From the NCBI GenBank assembly GCA_037039685.1, contig JAWNGF010000007.1:1736001-1800000 (forward strand): 64,000 bases of DNA, given 5' to 3'. Numbering within the stretch: position 1 is the first letter of the stretch; each line of letters opens with the position of its first letter. Origin of the DNA: Ceratobasidium sp. AG-K. Its lineage: Eukaryota > Basidiomycota > Agaricomycetes > Cantharellales > Ceratobasidiaceae. The notes below the pieces were generated by a model. The model saw nothing but the letters and a program-made list of their open reading frames with translations. It had not been told where the DNA came from and did no database searches. Shown piece by piece: positions 10,959 to 20,672 of the stretch. The position numbers and the translations under genes are program-made.

Positions 10959-11415
10959 TGTCGTGAGCTAGCTCACTCCATCGGACTCGCCTGTTGTCTC
11001 GCCCGTCTGTCTCTCTCTTTCTGTTACGTTTCCCGTTTCCGTTTGCCGCGTTGCCACCTTCTTGTGGTTATTTGTTACACTGTGTAACGCGGCTGTGCTT
11101 TGTACGAGTCATGTCTGTTCATACAGCATGACTCACATGGACACTCCTGACTGGCTGTTATGTATGACTCGTGTGGCTGCGCCTTGTATGACTTGGCCAC
11201 TTTCTGAATATATATAGAGGACCAACAAGCCTGGTAACCCCAGCTTGTTTTGTCTCGTCAAAACATCCCCTTCGAAGTGACACTTAGAACCACCCCTACC
11301 CTCAAGAGCCTACAGACACTTAAGTGCGTTGCGGTTCAAGAGGTCACTTAGGTCTTAGTGCCGTCCACTCTCCATCGCGGCTCGTCTCATACCCACCAAG
11401 AAGAAGCTTACGACA
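10959..11415 (+). repeat. Element B 3' LTR
   Basis: 457 bp. It differs from the 5' LTR at five positions, three of them CpG versus TpG/CpA. GATAG follows it. Confidence 0.95.
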
Positions 11416-11420
11416 GATAG

Positions 11421-11637
11421 TGGGTTCTTCTTCTTGTACAATTGTCATGTCGGTGATGCCAAAAGCTCCTGGCATTGATGTTTGGCTTTGGGAGCATGAT
11501 TGGGCGGGACCTCCCGCTTGAGTTTGTGCAATGTCTTGCTCGTTTAGTGATCCTGTGGGTCTTGCTGCCCGACTGGGTCCTCTTCTTGCTGATATAGTGG
11601 ATGAGGGACGTGACCCCCCGTCTTCTTGAATAGACAT
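11421..11637 (-). pseudogene. gag: Element A gag, N-terminal segment
   Basis: ATG at 11637 starts the family-A gag N-terminus (M-S-I-Q-E-D-G-G...). The frame meets the TSD at 11416-11420 and continues at 5558; 217 plus 92 bases is a whole number of codons, so gag was in frame across this point before B inserted. Confidence 0.9.
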
Positions 11638-11653
11638 ATCTGTATGTTGTTTA

Positions 11654-11665
11654 AGCTTGTTTTGT
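11654..11665 (-). promoter_or_regulatory. Primer-binding site of element A
   Basis: Coding-strand ACAAAACAAGCT, 2 nt from the LTR, complementary to the predicted RNA 5' end in the LTR. Confidence 0.7.
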
Positions 11666-11667
11666 AA

Positions 11668-12123
11668 TGTTGTAAGCTTCTTCTTTGTGACTATGAGACA
11701 AGCTGCGATGGAGAGTGGACGGCACTAAGACCTAAGTAACCTCTTGAACCGCAACACACTTAAGTGTCTGTAGGCTCTTGAGGGTAGGGGTGGTTCAAAG
11801 TGTCACTCAATGGGGATGTTTGACGAGACAAAACAAGCTGGGGTTACCAGGCTTGTTGGTCCTCTATATATAAAAAACAAGTGGCCAAGTCATACAAAGC
11901 GCAGCCACACGAGTCATACGAGAAAGCCAGTCAGGAGTGTCCGTGTGAGTCATGCTGTATAAACAGACATGACTCGTACAAAGCACAGCCGCGTTACACA
12001 ATGTAACAGAATAACCACAAGAAGGTGGCAACGCGGCAAACGGAAACGGGGAACATAACACAAAGAGGGAGACAGGTGGGCAAGACAACGGGCAAGTCCG
12101 ATGGAGTGAGCTAGCTCACGACA
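11668..12123 (-). repeat. Element A 5' LTR
   Basis: 456 bp, ending TCACGACA at 12123; the plus-strand left end reads TGTTGT, so one terminal base of the inverted repeat has changed. Its right edge abruptly joins the middle of the element C LTR. Confidence 0.93.
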
Positions 12124-12425
12124 ACTTGCTCCTTGTTCTCCATGGACTTGTCACGCCTCCTTTGTTCTGCCCTCGCTTCTCTCGGACTCCTGCCACTTCC
12201 CCTTTGTTGCATACTCTCTATTGAACATAGCCACACTAGATAGTACATATACCAGCAACACAAGTCTTGCTACCACAAGACTTGTTCTCTTGTTGTTTCC
12301 CTATCACTCCCCGCGTGACTCACTTAGGCCTTAGTGGCCGCCCATTTGACCTTTGCCGTTGTCCCAACACCCATCCTCACTGCCTGTGGAGTCTTGGCCT
12401 CCAAGGTTTGGTTAGGGTTGTGACA
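12124..12425 (+). repeat. Element C 5' LTR, right 302 bp
   Basis: Matches 33289-33590 at 97.0%. Contains a degenerate TATA (TACATATA, 12244-12251), predicted start A12277, and the imperfect palindrome CACTTAGGCCTTAGTG (12321-12336) also present in family-A LTRs. The left part lies beyond element A, outside the window. Confidence 0.92.
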
Positions 12426-12427
12426 CT

Positions 12428-12439
12428 AGATCAAGTCTT
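12428..12439 (+). promoter_or_regulatory. Self-primer binding site of element C
   Basis: AGATCAAGTCTT, 2 nt after the LTR, pairs with AAGACTTGTTCT (12277-12288) at 11 of 12 positions. The predicted start is again 33 nt from the TATA-like first base. Confidence 0.65.
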
Positions 12440-12936
12440 CTCGCCTTTGTCGCGGATACAGCCTTCGTCACTGTCGGAACCAGGTTTATCATCACCGGGT
12501 TATCTCTGAGCACTGCACACCCTTCACCATTGATGGCTAATACCCCTATCTCTCCCCTGCATCATTTACACGTCGAGGCATATTGCAGCTCGCATCTATT
12601 AGCACATTGACGACGTCCCCTATCCTCTGATATCACTGAGCCGTTGCCACCTAATCAGGAAGCGCCGCTCATATATCCTATTGGAACAAGGACCTCTGAC
12701 ACTTTTGCCTTGAACCTACCGTTGACTAGGTTCCCCCTTCTATCCATCTCTACCCAGGGGACTTTTTCATTTTCTTTAATCAACACTACTAGCCATATTT
12801 GGTCGCAGCGCACCAGGAAGCGCATTTATTATAGCTCATGTTGGTTTACCCACAGGGGGAATTGGTTTCAGGACGCATCAGTAGAACTTTTGGCCTAGGA
12901 CGCTCAACATCCCAGATTCCAAGTGCAACCGGCATC
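12440..12936 (+). other. Element C leader, non-coding
   Basis: About 500 nt between the primer site and the likely gag ATG. An open frame joins gag from 12838, but I see no domain. It probably holds packaging signals; nothing specific was identified. Confidence 0.5.
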
Positions 12937-14532
12937 ATGTCAGGCCAGACAGGGACCTCTCAATTGGATCCTACAGTTCAGGGAACCAAGCTGTATCAAG
13001 TATCATTTGGTGTAGGGGCCCCAGCGGCTACATCATCGCCACCCAATGCAAACCGCGATAATGCCTCCATGCGCACTGGGGATCTCCAAGCCCCAGAGCC
13101 AGAAGCAAGTGGACAAGTGGAAACCAGACCATCAGTCCAATATATCCAAAGCCATCTAGAAAGTGGTCAATGGTACAACACTTGCGGGACCACCAATGAG
13201 GATATTGCTGCCTTCCTACTTAGAATTGCACAACAAGTCGAAATCACTAGTAGACGTGTCAATAATATCCACCAATGGATACTCTACAATTCAGGGGATG
13301 GCGACCTAAATCTTCAAAACATTCAAGCCACTCAAGCCGACATTCAAACCAATCAAGCGCTCCTCAATACTATGCAAAACGATATGGACATTCTGATTCG
13401 CCAGGCCAGGGGATGCACTTATCAGCCTGGTAAGCAAGGAAGAGGGGGAAATCTCAGCACATCGCAACCTCAGGGCGGGGCCCCTCTTAATCAACAAGCA
13501 CTAGGAAGGTCTATTGGGTGATTTACACTTGGTCCAGCCCCCGCGGCTCCACCTGCCACTAGCACTACTCCTGCTGCCCCCCAGACTTCCAAGAAGAGTT
13601 TGGCCAGCAAACCCCCTGAGTACAATGGCGAACGCGGTCAGAATGCCAGGGACTTTACCTTTGCCTGCAACCTCTACATCAGTACCTCGGACCTGCGGTA
13701 CGATACGATGGATCAGCAGATCCTCTTCATCATTTCATACCTGAGGGGGGAAGCCAGGGAATGGATTTGTCCTTTCCTTGAGCAGGAAATGGCTGGTGTT
13801 CCTCAACCAATCCTTAACGACATGAACCTCTTTGAAGAAGCCTTCAAAGAGGCCTTTGGCGAGGTAGAACAAGCAGAAGTTTACCGGCAGAAATATCGAA
13901 ATCTGAAACAAACCAAGTCGGTGGTCGATTATATTTCAAATTTCCGAACTTATTCCAGTGCTCTGGGCTACAATGAGACTACCCTCAAAGACGACTTCTA
14001 TCCTGGCCTCAAGGATGAAATCCAAGATGTCATGTCAATTCAAAACATTGATCGCCACGTTGTTACCCTCACACAGTTGATGAATCATGCGTCTAGGATT
14101 GACGCAAACCTTATTGCACAAAATTTGGAGAAAAAGGCCAAGGGCCCGGAGAAGGCAACACCGAGCAGAACCTTCAAAAAGGTGACCACGAGCGCAACAG
14201 TGCAGAAGACGGAATTCAAGGAAGGGGACAAGATTTACACCATGGGACCAAAAGGCGCAACCAGGGGACAAATTACAAAGATTGGCAAGAACAAGAAAGG
14301 GTTCAAGATTCCTACTATCAAATGGGAAGACGGATCTGAAAGCGAACTTCCATTCCCCTACCTACGCCTAAACACTCGCACGGTGGCAGGAGTTGAGGTG
14401 GCAGCATCCAGCAGTTTGGAACTCACCTGTTACTGCTGTCAAAAGAAGGGTCATATTGCCAAAAATTGCGTCGTCAAAATAGCCGCTTTAGAAGAAGTTT
14501 CTGATGAGGAATCAGGAAAAGGCAGTGTCTGA
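12937..14532 (+). pseudogene. gag: Element C gag with one in-frame TGA
   Basis: Gag from ATG 12937 (or in-frame 12838). It has a low-complexity N-terminus, a helical segment, a Ty3-type capsid (from about 13600), then a module with G-D-K-I-Y...P-T-I-K-W-E-D-G (about 14218-14360) that looks Tudor/SH3-like, and a CX2CX4HX4C knuckle (C-Y-C-C...H...C). A TGA at 13519-13521 separates the N-terminal part from the capsid. The end carries a decayed -1 frameshift site. Confidence 0.85.
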
Positions 14533-14558
14533 AGGGAGCATCAGGCGCCCTGAAGACA
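14514..14558 (+). promoter_or_regulatory. Decayed -1 frameshift cassette of element C
   Basis: AGGAAAA (14514-14520) sits where GGGAAAA is in family A and G; one CpG transition (TCG to TCA) explains the change. Spacer GGCAG (5 nt), then stem TGTCT/AGACA (14526-14530, 14554-14558), a GA/GA internal loop, AGGG/CCCT, GC/GC and a 5-nt loop. The -1 frame is open from here into pol. Confidence 0.6.
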
Positions 14559-14576
14559 GAATTACATCGCGTTGCT

Positions 14577-15903
14577 ATGGAGAATCGAAATCAGTCTGTA
14601 AACAAAATATATTTGTGTTCCACCAAATATGCAGACCAACTCCGTGTGCCAATAACAATTGAAAGCCTGAAAAACCTTATCACAGTCACTATGATTGACT
14701 CTGGTGCCTCCGGAAACTTCGTTAATTCCGAATATATCAATAAACATAAAATCCCTACAAAAAAGAAGAAAGTGGCGCGGCGGGTGCAGGTCATTGATGG
14801 ACGGCCAATAGCAAATGGACTTATTGAGTGGGAGGCTACCTTCCAAATTATTATGAATGATCATGTGGAGGAAATCACTTGCAACGTAGCGCCTTTGGGA
14901 CGACACACAGTAGTCTTAGGCATACCATGGTTGAAAAAGCATAATCCACAAATCAATTGGACAGGAGGAACACTAGAATTCAATTCACACTTCTGTGCAT
15001 CCGAATGTCTTTACAAAGAGTGCAGCGCATTAGAAGGAGGGGTAGTGGGAAAACTTCCCAACGAGTGTCTGGAGTTTCAGGACGTTTTTCTCGCAAAAGA
15101 ACTTGATAAACTCCCACCACATCGACCCTGTGACCTCAAAATTGAACTGGAACCTGGCGCTAAACCCAAGATTAGGGTGGTCTATTCGTTAACCAAAGAA
15201 GAAGACCAAATCCTGAAAGCATGGATTGACAAAAACTTGGAAAAAGGATTCATTGTTCCATCCACCTCTGAATGGGCGTCACCAGTCATGTTTGTCTGTT
15301 GCCATGATATTGACAGTGTTCCCCAACCACCAAGACTGTGCATGGACTACAGGTACTTAAACAGGTGGACAAAGAAAAACCGTTACCCACTCCCAAGGAC
15401 TGATGATCTCATCAAACAAGTTAAAGGAGCCAAGATCTTCACCAAATTGGATTTAAAATCTGGTTACAACCTGGTCAGGGTTGCTGAAGAAGACGTATAC
15501 AAAACAGCGTTTAGAACAAAATACGGCCTTTATGAAACCAAGGTCATGCCGTTTGGTCGGACCAATGCACCAGCAACCTTCCAGAACATGATGGACGCAG
15601 AATTCAAGGACATCAAAGGAGTCTATGTGGAAATTTACATTGACGACATCTTGATCTTCTCCAAAAACCCAGAAGAACACCCCGCTCATGTCAAAGAGGT
15701 ACTGTGTAGACTACAACAGATGGGCCTCTATTGCTCCCTCAAGAAATGTTTGTTCCATGTGCCAAAAGTGGACTATTTAGGCTTGGTAATTTCGGGAGAA
15801 GCAGTTGAGATGCAGGAAGAAAAAGTGTCAGCAATCAAAAAATGGCCAGTTCCAAGGAATGTTACCAATGTTCAAACCTTTCTGGGATTTGCAAACTTCT
15901 ACA
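14577..15903 (+). pseudogene. pol: Element C pol, part 1: protease and RT palm
   Basis: From the first ATG in the pol frame; the frame is open upstream to the gag frameshift site. Protease D-S-G-A-S lies at about residue 41. RT runs from about residue 160, with V-M-P-F-G and the catalytic Y-I-D-D at about 353. It stops at F-A-N-F-Y where element D inserted; the frame resumes at 23139. Confidence 0.9.
15031..15047 (+). promoter_or_regulatory. Internal polypurine-like tract between PR and RT of element C
   Basis: TAGAAGGAGGGGTAGTG matches the element's 3' polypurine tract at 16 of 17 positions. It encodes L-E-G-G-V-V, as does the tract at 23684-23700. It may be a plus-strand start or reflect a repeated linker peptide. 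Confidence 0.4.
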
Positions 15904-16359
15904 TGTCGTAAGCTTCTTCTTGGTGGCTAGGAGACAAGCCGTGATGGAGAGTGGACGGCACTAAGACCTAAGTGACCTCTTGAACCGCAACACACTTAAG
16001 CGTCTGTAGGCTCTTGAGGGTAGGGGTGGTTCTAAGTGTCACTCAGAGGGGATGTTTTGACGAGACAAAACAAGCTGGGGTTACCAGGCTTGTTGATCCT
16101 CTATATATATTCAGAAAGAGACCAAGTCATACAAGACGCAGCCACCCGAGTCATACATAACAACCAGTCAGGAGTGTCCATGTGAGTCATGCTGTATGAA
16201 CAGACATGACTCGTACAAAGCACAGCCGCGTTACACAATGTAACGGAATAACCACAAGAAGGTGGCAACGTGGCAAACAGAAACGGAAACGTAACAAAAA
16301 GAGAGAGATAGGCGGGCGAGACAATGGGCAAGTCCGATGGAGTGAGCTAGCTCACAACA
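15904..16359 (-). repeat. Element D 3' LTR
   Basis: 456 bp, TGTCGT on the left. The right terminus reads CACAACA, so one base of the inverted repeat has changed, as in its partner. Three of its four differences from the 5' LTR are CpG transitions. Confidence 0.95.
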
Positions 16360-16373
16360 TTACTCCCCCCTAA
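16360..16373 (-). promoter_or_regulatory. Polypurine tract of element D
   Basis: Coding-strand TTAGGGGGGAGTAA next to the 3' LTR. Confidence 0.8.
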
Positions 16374-16401
16374 GAGACCGTCTAGGGGACCTGGACGGGC
16401 T

Positions 16402-17166
16402 CTATTGGATCCCACAATCCTTGCCTTTTGCAAGCATGTACTCCTCCAGTCCCTCGTCCTCCTCCAGGGTCAGGTCGATGGGATTGAAGACGGTATTTCC
16501 CGGTTTGTCCAAGAACTTCTCCCATTCTTCCCAAGTCTCCTCCTTCGTCCAATCCGCATTTGACCAGTCCAAAACCCTCTCGCGGGCCTCCACATGCTCC
16601 TCGTCCCACTGTCGCACATCGGGCTCTGCTTCCTTCCATGCCGAAACGTCCGCTTCCTCCCACTTCCACCAGTTAGGCGCCCACTCGAACTTCTCCTTCT
16701 GGTACCTTCCCCTTTCCAGCTTCCAGTCGCTCAGGTCCCTCTCGTAGTTGGCGTCCCAGGCGTCGTTCCACCGGGGTCGCAGTGTTGGTTGCCTCCCGTC
16801 GTATCCTGGTACCCACTCGCTCGAGTAAGCCCCTTCTTGTCCCCATTCAACCACCCCAAGCATGTGGGTGGAGAGGAGAACGACCTCCGAGACCTGGAAT
16901 GCGGCGCACCCTCGGCAGACGAATATGTCCTTTTGCAGGAGCTGCATTCGTGTCGGCCATTTCTTCCCGACCCACTGGAATTCCCCCAGGTCTGAGTGGA
17001 GGATGTCGTCCGAGGCCCTGAAATGCATTCTCCCCAAGCCTTGTTGCGACCTCTTGAAGACGTATAGGGCGGCCCCGGAGTCGAGGATCCTTGCTGTGGC
17101 AAAGGCAGGTCCCTCCAGGACGCGGGTGAGGTTGTTGGCAATGGTGGAGCGGGAGACGGCAGGCAT
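16402..17166 (-). CDS. Element D accessory ORF3
   Basis: 254 aa from ATGCCTGCC, colinear with the ORF3 of B. It has the V-F-K-R-S-Q-Q stretch, C-R-G-C, a Trp-rich second half and an acidic end with N-P-I-D-L-T-L-E-E. There is no membrane segment. It overlaps the tail of pol (from 16731). Function unknown. Confidence 0.75.
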   Translation of the reverse strand: MPAVSRSTIANNLTRVLEGPAFATARILDSGAALYVFKRSQQGLGRMHFRASDDILHSDLGEFQWVGKKWPTRMQLLQKDIFVCRGCAAFQVSEVVLLSTHMLGVVEWGQEGAYSSEWVPGYDGRQPTLRPRWNDAWDANYERDLSDWKLERGRYQKEKFEWAPNWWKWEEADVSAWKEAEPDVRQWDEEHVEARERVLDWSNADWTKEETWEEWEKFLDKPGNTVFNPIDLTLEEDEGLEEYMLAKGKDCGIQ

Positions 17167-20100
17167 TGCAGAGGGCAAAAAAGATTTAAAGCGTGGAGTT
17201 GGGAGTGTTTTTTGGAGTAGTAGCAAGTTTTGCAGATATCTCTACCGGTTGTTCCCTTCCCCCCTTTTATCTTTCCTGGAGCGTAGTTAGATGGCGTGGG
17301 AGCTTCGGGGTGTCGGCGTAGAAGGTCCTTGATGATCTTCGACAGGTGACCAAAATCTTCCGCCCTTTGTTCTGTGTCTTCTTCGCTCCCATAGCCCTTC
17401 CATCTGACCCTGTAGAAAAGACCATCCTTTGTTTCCTTCCAGTCCAAAATCTTCTCTACTTCGTATTCTTCTTCCCCTTCTTCTGTTATGATCGGCGGTG
17501 GTCGGGGTTGGTTTCGGCTGAACTCTGTGTCTTCTTTGTAAGGGCTGAGCAAGTCGATGTGGAAAACAGGGTGCACCCTCATCGTTGCCGGCAAGTCGAG
17601 CTCATAAGCGTGTGACCCTATTCTTCGTTTCACAACAAATGGCCCGTGCTTTTTATTATCCAGTTTCTTCGATGGTCTTTTTGTCTGAATGTTCTTGCCC
17701 AACAGCCATACTAGATCTCCTTCTTGGTACTCATTCTTTGGTTCTTCTTCTGGGAGCTTTTGGGTTTCCATTGATGCAATTGCTTCGTTGTGGATTTTGC
17801 GCCATTTTCCTGTGATGTTGTTCGCTTCTGGGACCCCCGATTCTTCCGCTGAGATGTTCCACAGTGGTTCCCTCCCGTAGACAATTTCGAAAGGGGAATT
17901 ACCTGTTATGCGATGCTTCTGTAGATTATAGCTGAACTCCGCAATCGGTAATAAGTCCGCCCAATCGTCCTGCCGGTAGTTGACGAACGATCGTAGCCAG
18001 CCCTCCATCCATTGATTGATTCTCTCCGTTATTCCATCTGTTTGGGGGTGGTAGGCAGTACTGAAACCTGGGCTAGTTCCAATTTTCTCGGAAATGGCTT
18101 TCATAAGTTTGGAATTGAAAGTAGTCCCTCGGTCTGAAATCGTGCTCCTTGGGAAACCGTGCAGTTTCCAAACATTTGTGATAAAAAGATTTGCAAGGTC
18201 GCTTGCCGTGTGAGATTCTTTGCAGGGTATGAAATGCGCCATTCTTGAGAATCGGTCCACCACTACTAAGATGCTATCTGATCCTCTGGATTTTGGTAAC
18301 TTTACCACGAAGTCGAACGCTATGTCTTCCCACAGTCCCTTTGGAATCTCCAGAGGCTTGATCGGGACTATTTGCTTTGATCCCTTTGTCCGCTGGCAGG
18401 TCTTGCAGGACTCCATGTATCTGTTTATGCTTTGCTTCATCCCTGGCCAGAAGTACCTTCTTGATATTAGTTCCAGTGTTCTAGCTTGTCCTTGATGTCC
18501 TGCGATTTTTGAGTCGTGATGCATACGCATGATGGCCAGTCTGGATTCCTTATCTTCTGGTACGTAGATCCTTCCTTTGAACCATAATAGTCCCTCCTTG
18601 AAATCATAATCTTTTGCGCTGTGTTGTAGGGTTTTTGGTAATGTTTCCCTTGATGTGCAGATTTCTTTGATTTGTGCCAATCCTTCGTCTGTTTCTTGCG
18701 CTTCCTTGATAGTTTCTATGATGTCTGTGTCTACCTGTCCCATAAATCCCTTGAACCTTTCAACAGATATCATAACTTGTTCAGGCGTCGGGATATCTTC
18801 ATGGTCTGATCGTCTTGACAACAGGTCCGGTTTAGAAGACAGGATTCCAGGGCGATAAATGATGTCAAAGTTATAGGAAGCAAGCAGTTGGTGCCATCTT
18901 GTGTGTCGACGGTTGAACGTTCTTGCTTCCTTCCAGAATTGTAGGTTTCTATGATCGGTGTAGATAGTGATAGGGTCCCTTGTTCCTTCAAGGTATAGCC
19001 TCCAATGTGTTAGAGACTCTATGATAGCCATAAGTTCTTTATCGTGGACGTCGTAGTTGAGTTGAGTCTCGTTGAAAGACTTTGAAAGAAAAGCAATAGG
19101 GTGTAAGTAGCCATCGTCTTGTCTTTGCAATAAGATTGCTCCCATTGCTACTCCACTTGCATCCGTTTCCAAAAAAAAGGGTTTGTCAGGGTTTGGATGG
19201 CGTAGAGTAGGTTCTTTGCTGATTTCTGTTTTTAGAGCCTCAAAAGCTTCCTGTTGATCGTTTCCCCATTCCCACTTGTTCTCCTTTCTTGTTAAGGTTG
19301 TCAGGGGCTTTGCTAAACGGCTGAAATTTGGAACGAATCTTCTGTAGAAATTTGCGAATCCTAGGAACGCCTGAACTTGTTTGACCGTTCTTGGTTCCTT
19401 CCATTCTTTTATTGCCTTGACTTTTTCTTCCTCCATAGAGATGCCTGAATCGCTGATTCCAAGTCCAGTATATGTCAATTTGGTGACAAAGAATTCGCAT
19501 TTTGGAAGCTTTGCGAATAGGTTTTCTTCCAGCAAGATTTTTAGCACCTTCCTGACATCCACAGTATGTTGACTTCTGTTCTTAGAGAAGACTAGGATGT
19601 CGTCGATGTATACTATGACACATACGTCGATAAGATCATGGAAGATGTGGTTCATATATCTTTGGAATATGGCAGGCGCGTTTTTCAGTCCAAACGGCAT
19701 GACGACGTATTCGAAAAGTCCTTCTTTTGTTCTGAAAGCTGTCTTCCATTCGTCTCCTTCCCTGATTCTGATATTGTTGAATCCCATGCGCAAATCGATT
19801 TTGGAGAAAATTTTTGCGTCCTTGATTTTATCCAAGAGGTCTTCCATCAGGGGCATTGGGAATCTGTCGTCCTTCGTAATGGCGTTTACTCCTCTGAGAT
19901 CTTGAACAAGTCGTAGTTGGCGAACTGCTCCTGGATTTTTGGGGTCGATCGGTTTTTTGACAAAGAAGCAAGGTGATGCAATGGGTGATTTGCTTGGACG
20001 GATTTTCCCTGCTGCGATTTCTTCATCCAAGTATTCTCTCAGAGCAATTGACTCTGCCGGAGAGAGTGGGATAGGTCTGGCTGGTTTCGGAAGTTCAGTT

Positions 20101-20645
20101 CCTTCCTTGAAGTCGATGGCGCAATCGTATGGACGATGATCAGGGATTCTCTTGAATTTTTCTTCGCTGAAGACGTCGGCAAATTCCTTGAATTCTTCGG
20201 GCAAGTCGTCTATTGAGGCCGTCCTTGCTTGAATGGCTTCTGTTCGCCATGATATGTGCTTTGTTTTCCAATCGATGTCAGGGTTTGATTCTTCTAACCA
20301 TTCTAGTCCGAGGATAAGTTTAGTTTCTCCAGTGGGCATCGCGAAGAAGACTTGTTTGAAAGTTCTTCCCTCTACTTCTAGTTCCAGCTTTGCTTTGAAA
20401 CGTATTTGGTGAGAGAGTTCTTTCCCCTGGATTCCAATTACTTTTCTAGGAGTGGAGAGTTCTATGAGTGGAATGTTGTTGGATCGAGCCCATGAAATGT
20501 CCAGGAAGTTCTTTGATGCTCCAGAATCGATGAGGGTTGGTATAGGTTCTGTGATTCCGGCAACGTTTGCGTAAACAAGGGTAGATTCATTTGTCGCTCT
20601 AAAGTAGATTGCTTCCGTTGCCGGTTTCTTGGTCTCTCCACACAC
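16731..20645 (-). CDS. pol: Element D pol, intact
   Basis: 1304 codons in the -1 frame relative to gag, with no AUG start: expected as Gag-Pol. Protease D-S-G-A-S (about residue 40), RT Y-I-D-D (346-349), RNase H D-A-S and T-D-H, integrase H-H-D...H with C-K-T-C, catalytic D, D, E (about 777, 838, 873), GPF and chromodomain (1056-1115). All catalytic residues expected for the family are present. The chromodomain has the Y, W and Y cage but D-T-E-Q in place of T-W-E-P. The last 140 codons or so overlap ORF3. It is the best candidate in the window to supply enzymes in trans. Confidence 0.93.
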   Translation of the reverse strand: MCGETKKPATEAIYFRATNESTLVYANVAGITEPIPTLIDSGASKNFLDISWARSNNIPLIELSTPRKVIGIQGKELSHQIRFKAKLELEVEGRTFKQVFFAMPTGETKLILGLEWLEESNPDIDWKTKHISWRTEAIQARTASIDDLPEEFKEFADVFSEEKFKRIPDHRPYDCAIDFKEGTELPKPARPIPLSPAESIALREYLDEEIAAGKIRPSKSPIASPCFFVKKPIDPKNPGAVRQLRLVQDLRGVNAITKDDRFPMPLMEDLLDKIKDAKIFSKIDLRMGFNNIRIREGDEWKTAFRTKEGLFEYVVMPFGLKNAPAIFQRYMNHIFHDLIDVCVIVYIDDILVFSKNRSQHTVDVRKVLKILLEENLFAKLPKCEFFVTKLTYTGLGISDSGISMEEEKVKAIKEWKEPRTVKQVQAFLGFANFYRRFVPNFSRLAKPLTTLTRKENKWEWGNDQQEAFEALKTEISKEPTLRHPNPDKPFFLETDASGVAMGAILLQRQDDGYLHPIAFLSKSFNETQLNYDVHDKELMAIIESLTHWRLYLEGTRDPITIYTDHRNLQFWKEARTFNRRHTRWHQLLASYNFDIIYRPGILSSKPDLLSRRSDHEDIPTPEQVMISVERFKGFMGQVDTDIIETIKEAQETDEGLAQIKEICTSRETLPKTLQHSAKDYDFKEGLLWFKGRIYVPEDKESRLAIMRMHHDSKIAGHQGQARTLELISRRYFWPGMKQSINRYMESCKTCQRTKGSKQIVPIKPLEIPKGLWEDIAFDFVVKLPKSRGSDSILVVVDRFSRMAHFIPCKESHTASDLANLFITNVWKLHGFPRSTISDRGTTFNSKLMKAISEKIGTSPGFSTAYHPQTDGITERINQWMEGWLRSFVNYRQDDWADLLPIAEFSYNLQKHRITGNSPFEIVYGREPLWNISAEESGVPEANNITGKWRKIHNEAIASMETQKLPEEEPKNEYQEGDLVWLLGKNIQTKRPSKKLDNKKHGPFVVKRRIGSHAYELDLPATMRVHPVFHIDLLSPYKEDTEFSRNQPRPPPIITEEGEEEYEVEKILDWKETKDGLFYRVRWKGYGSEEDTEQRAEDFGHLSKIIKDLLRRHPEAPTPSNYAPGKIKGGKGTTGRDICKTCYYSKKHSQLHALNLFCPLQCLPSPAPPLPTTSPASWRDLPLPQQGSSTPGPPYTSSRGRNKAWGECISGPRTTSSTQTWGNSSGSGRNGRHECSSCKRTYSSAEGAPHSRSRRSFSSPPTCLGWLNGDKKGLTRASGYQDTTGGNQHCDPGGTTPGTPTTRGT

Positions 20646-20672
20646 AGTTAGAGGGAGACCCCTTCTTTTCCC
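20631..20672 (-). promoter_or_regulatory. -1 frameshift cassette of element D
   Basis: Coding-strand GGGAAAA (plus-strand TTTTCCC at 20666-20672), 5-nt spacer and the conserved hairpin. The next in-frame codons of gag end at TAA, while the -1 frame enters pol. Confidence 0.7.

Larger units (their letters stand above)
5559..11415 (+). mobile_element. Element B: complete family-A element, gag internally deleted, 5-bp TSD GATAG
   Basis: 5857-bp plus-strand element bounded by two 457-bp LTRs (TGTCGT...ACGACA) that differ at five positions (98.9% identity by hand alignment). The direct repeat GATAG at 5554-5558 and 11416-11420 shows integration into gag of element A. Gag has lost about 1.37 kb. 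Pol is one open frame but has Asp-to-Asn changes in the RT and RNase H active sites. ORF3 is intact. It is therefore probably non-autonomous and was copied by another element's proteins. Confidence 0.96.
1..12123 (-). mobile_element. Element A: family-A Ty3/gypsy chromovirus, left end off-window, split by B
   Basis: Minus-strand chromovirus. From right to left it has the 5' LTR (11668-12123), primer site, gag, pol and the start of ORF3, and it runs off the left edge. Element B (5559-11415) splits gag; without B and one copy of the GATAG duplication the gag frame is continuous. Its right end abuts base 12124, inside the 5' LTR of element C, so A inserted into C's LTR. The left LTR and the left target duplication are outside the window. 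Gag and pol each carry a TGA. Confidence 0.93.
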
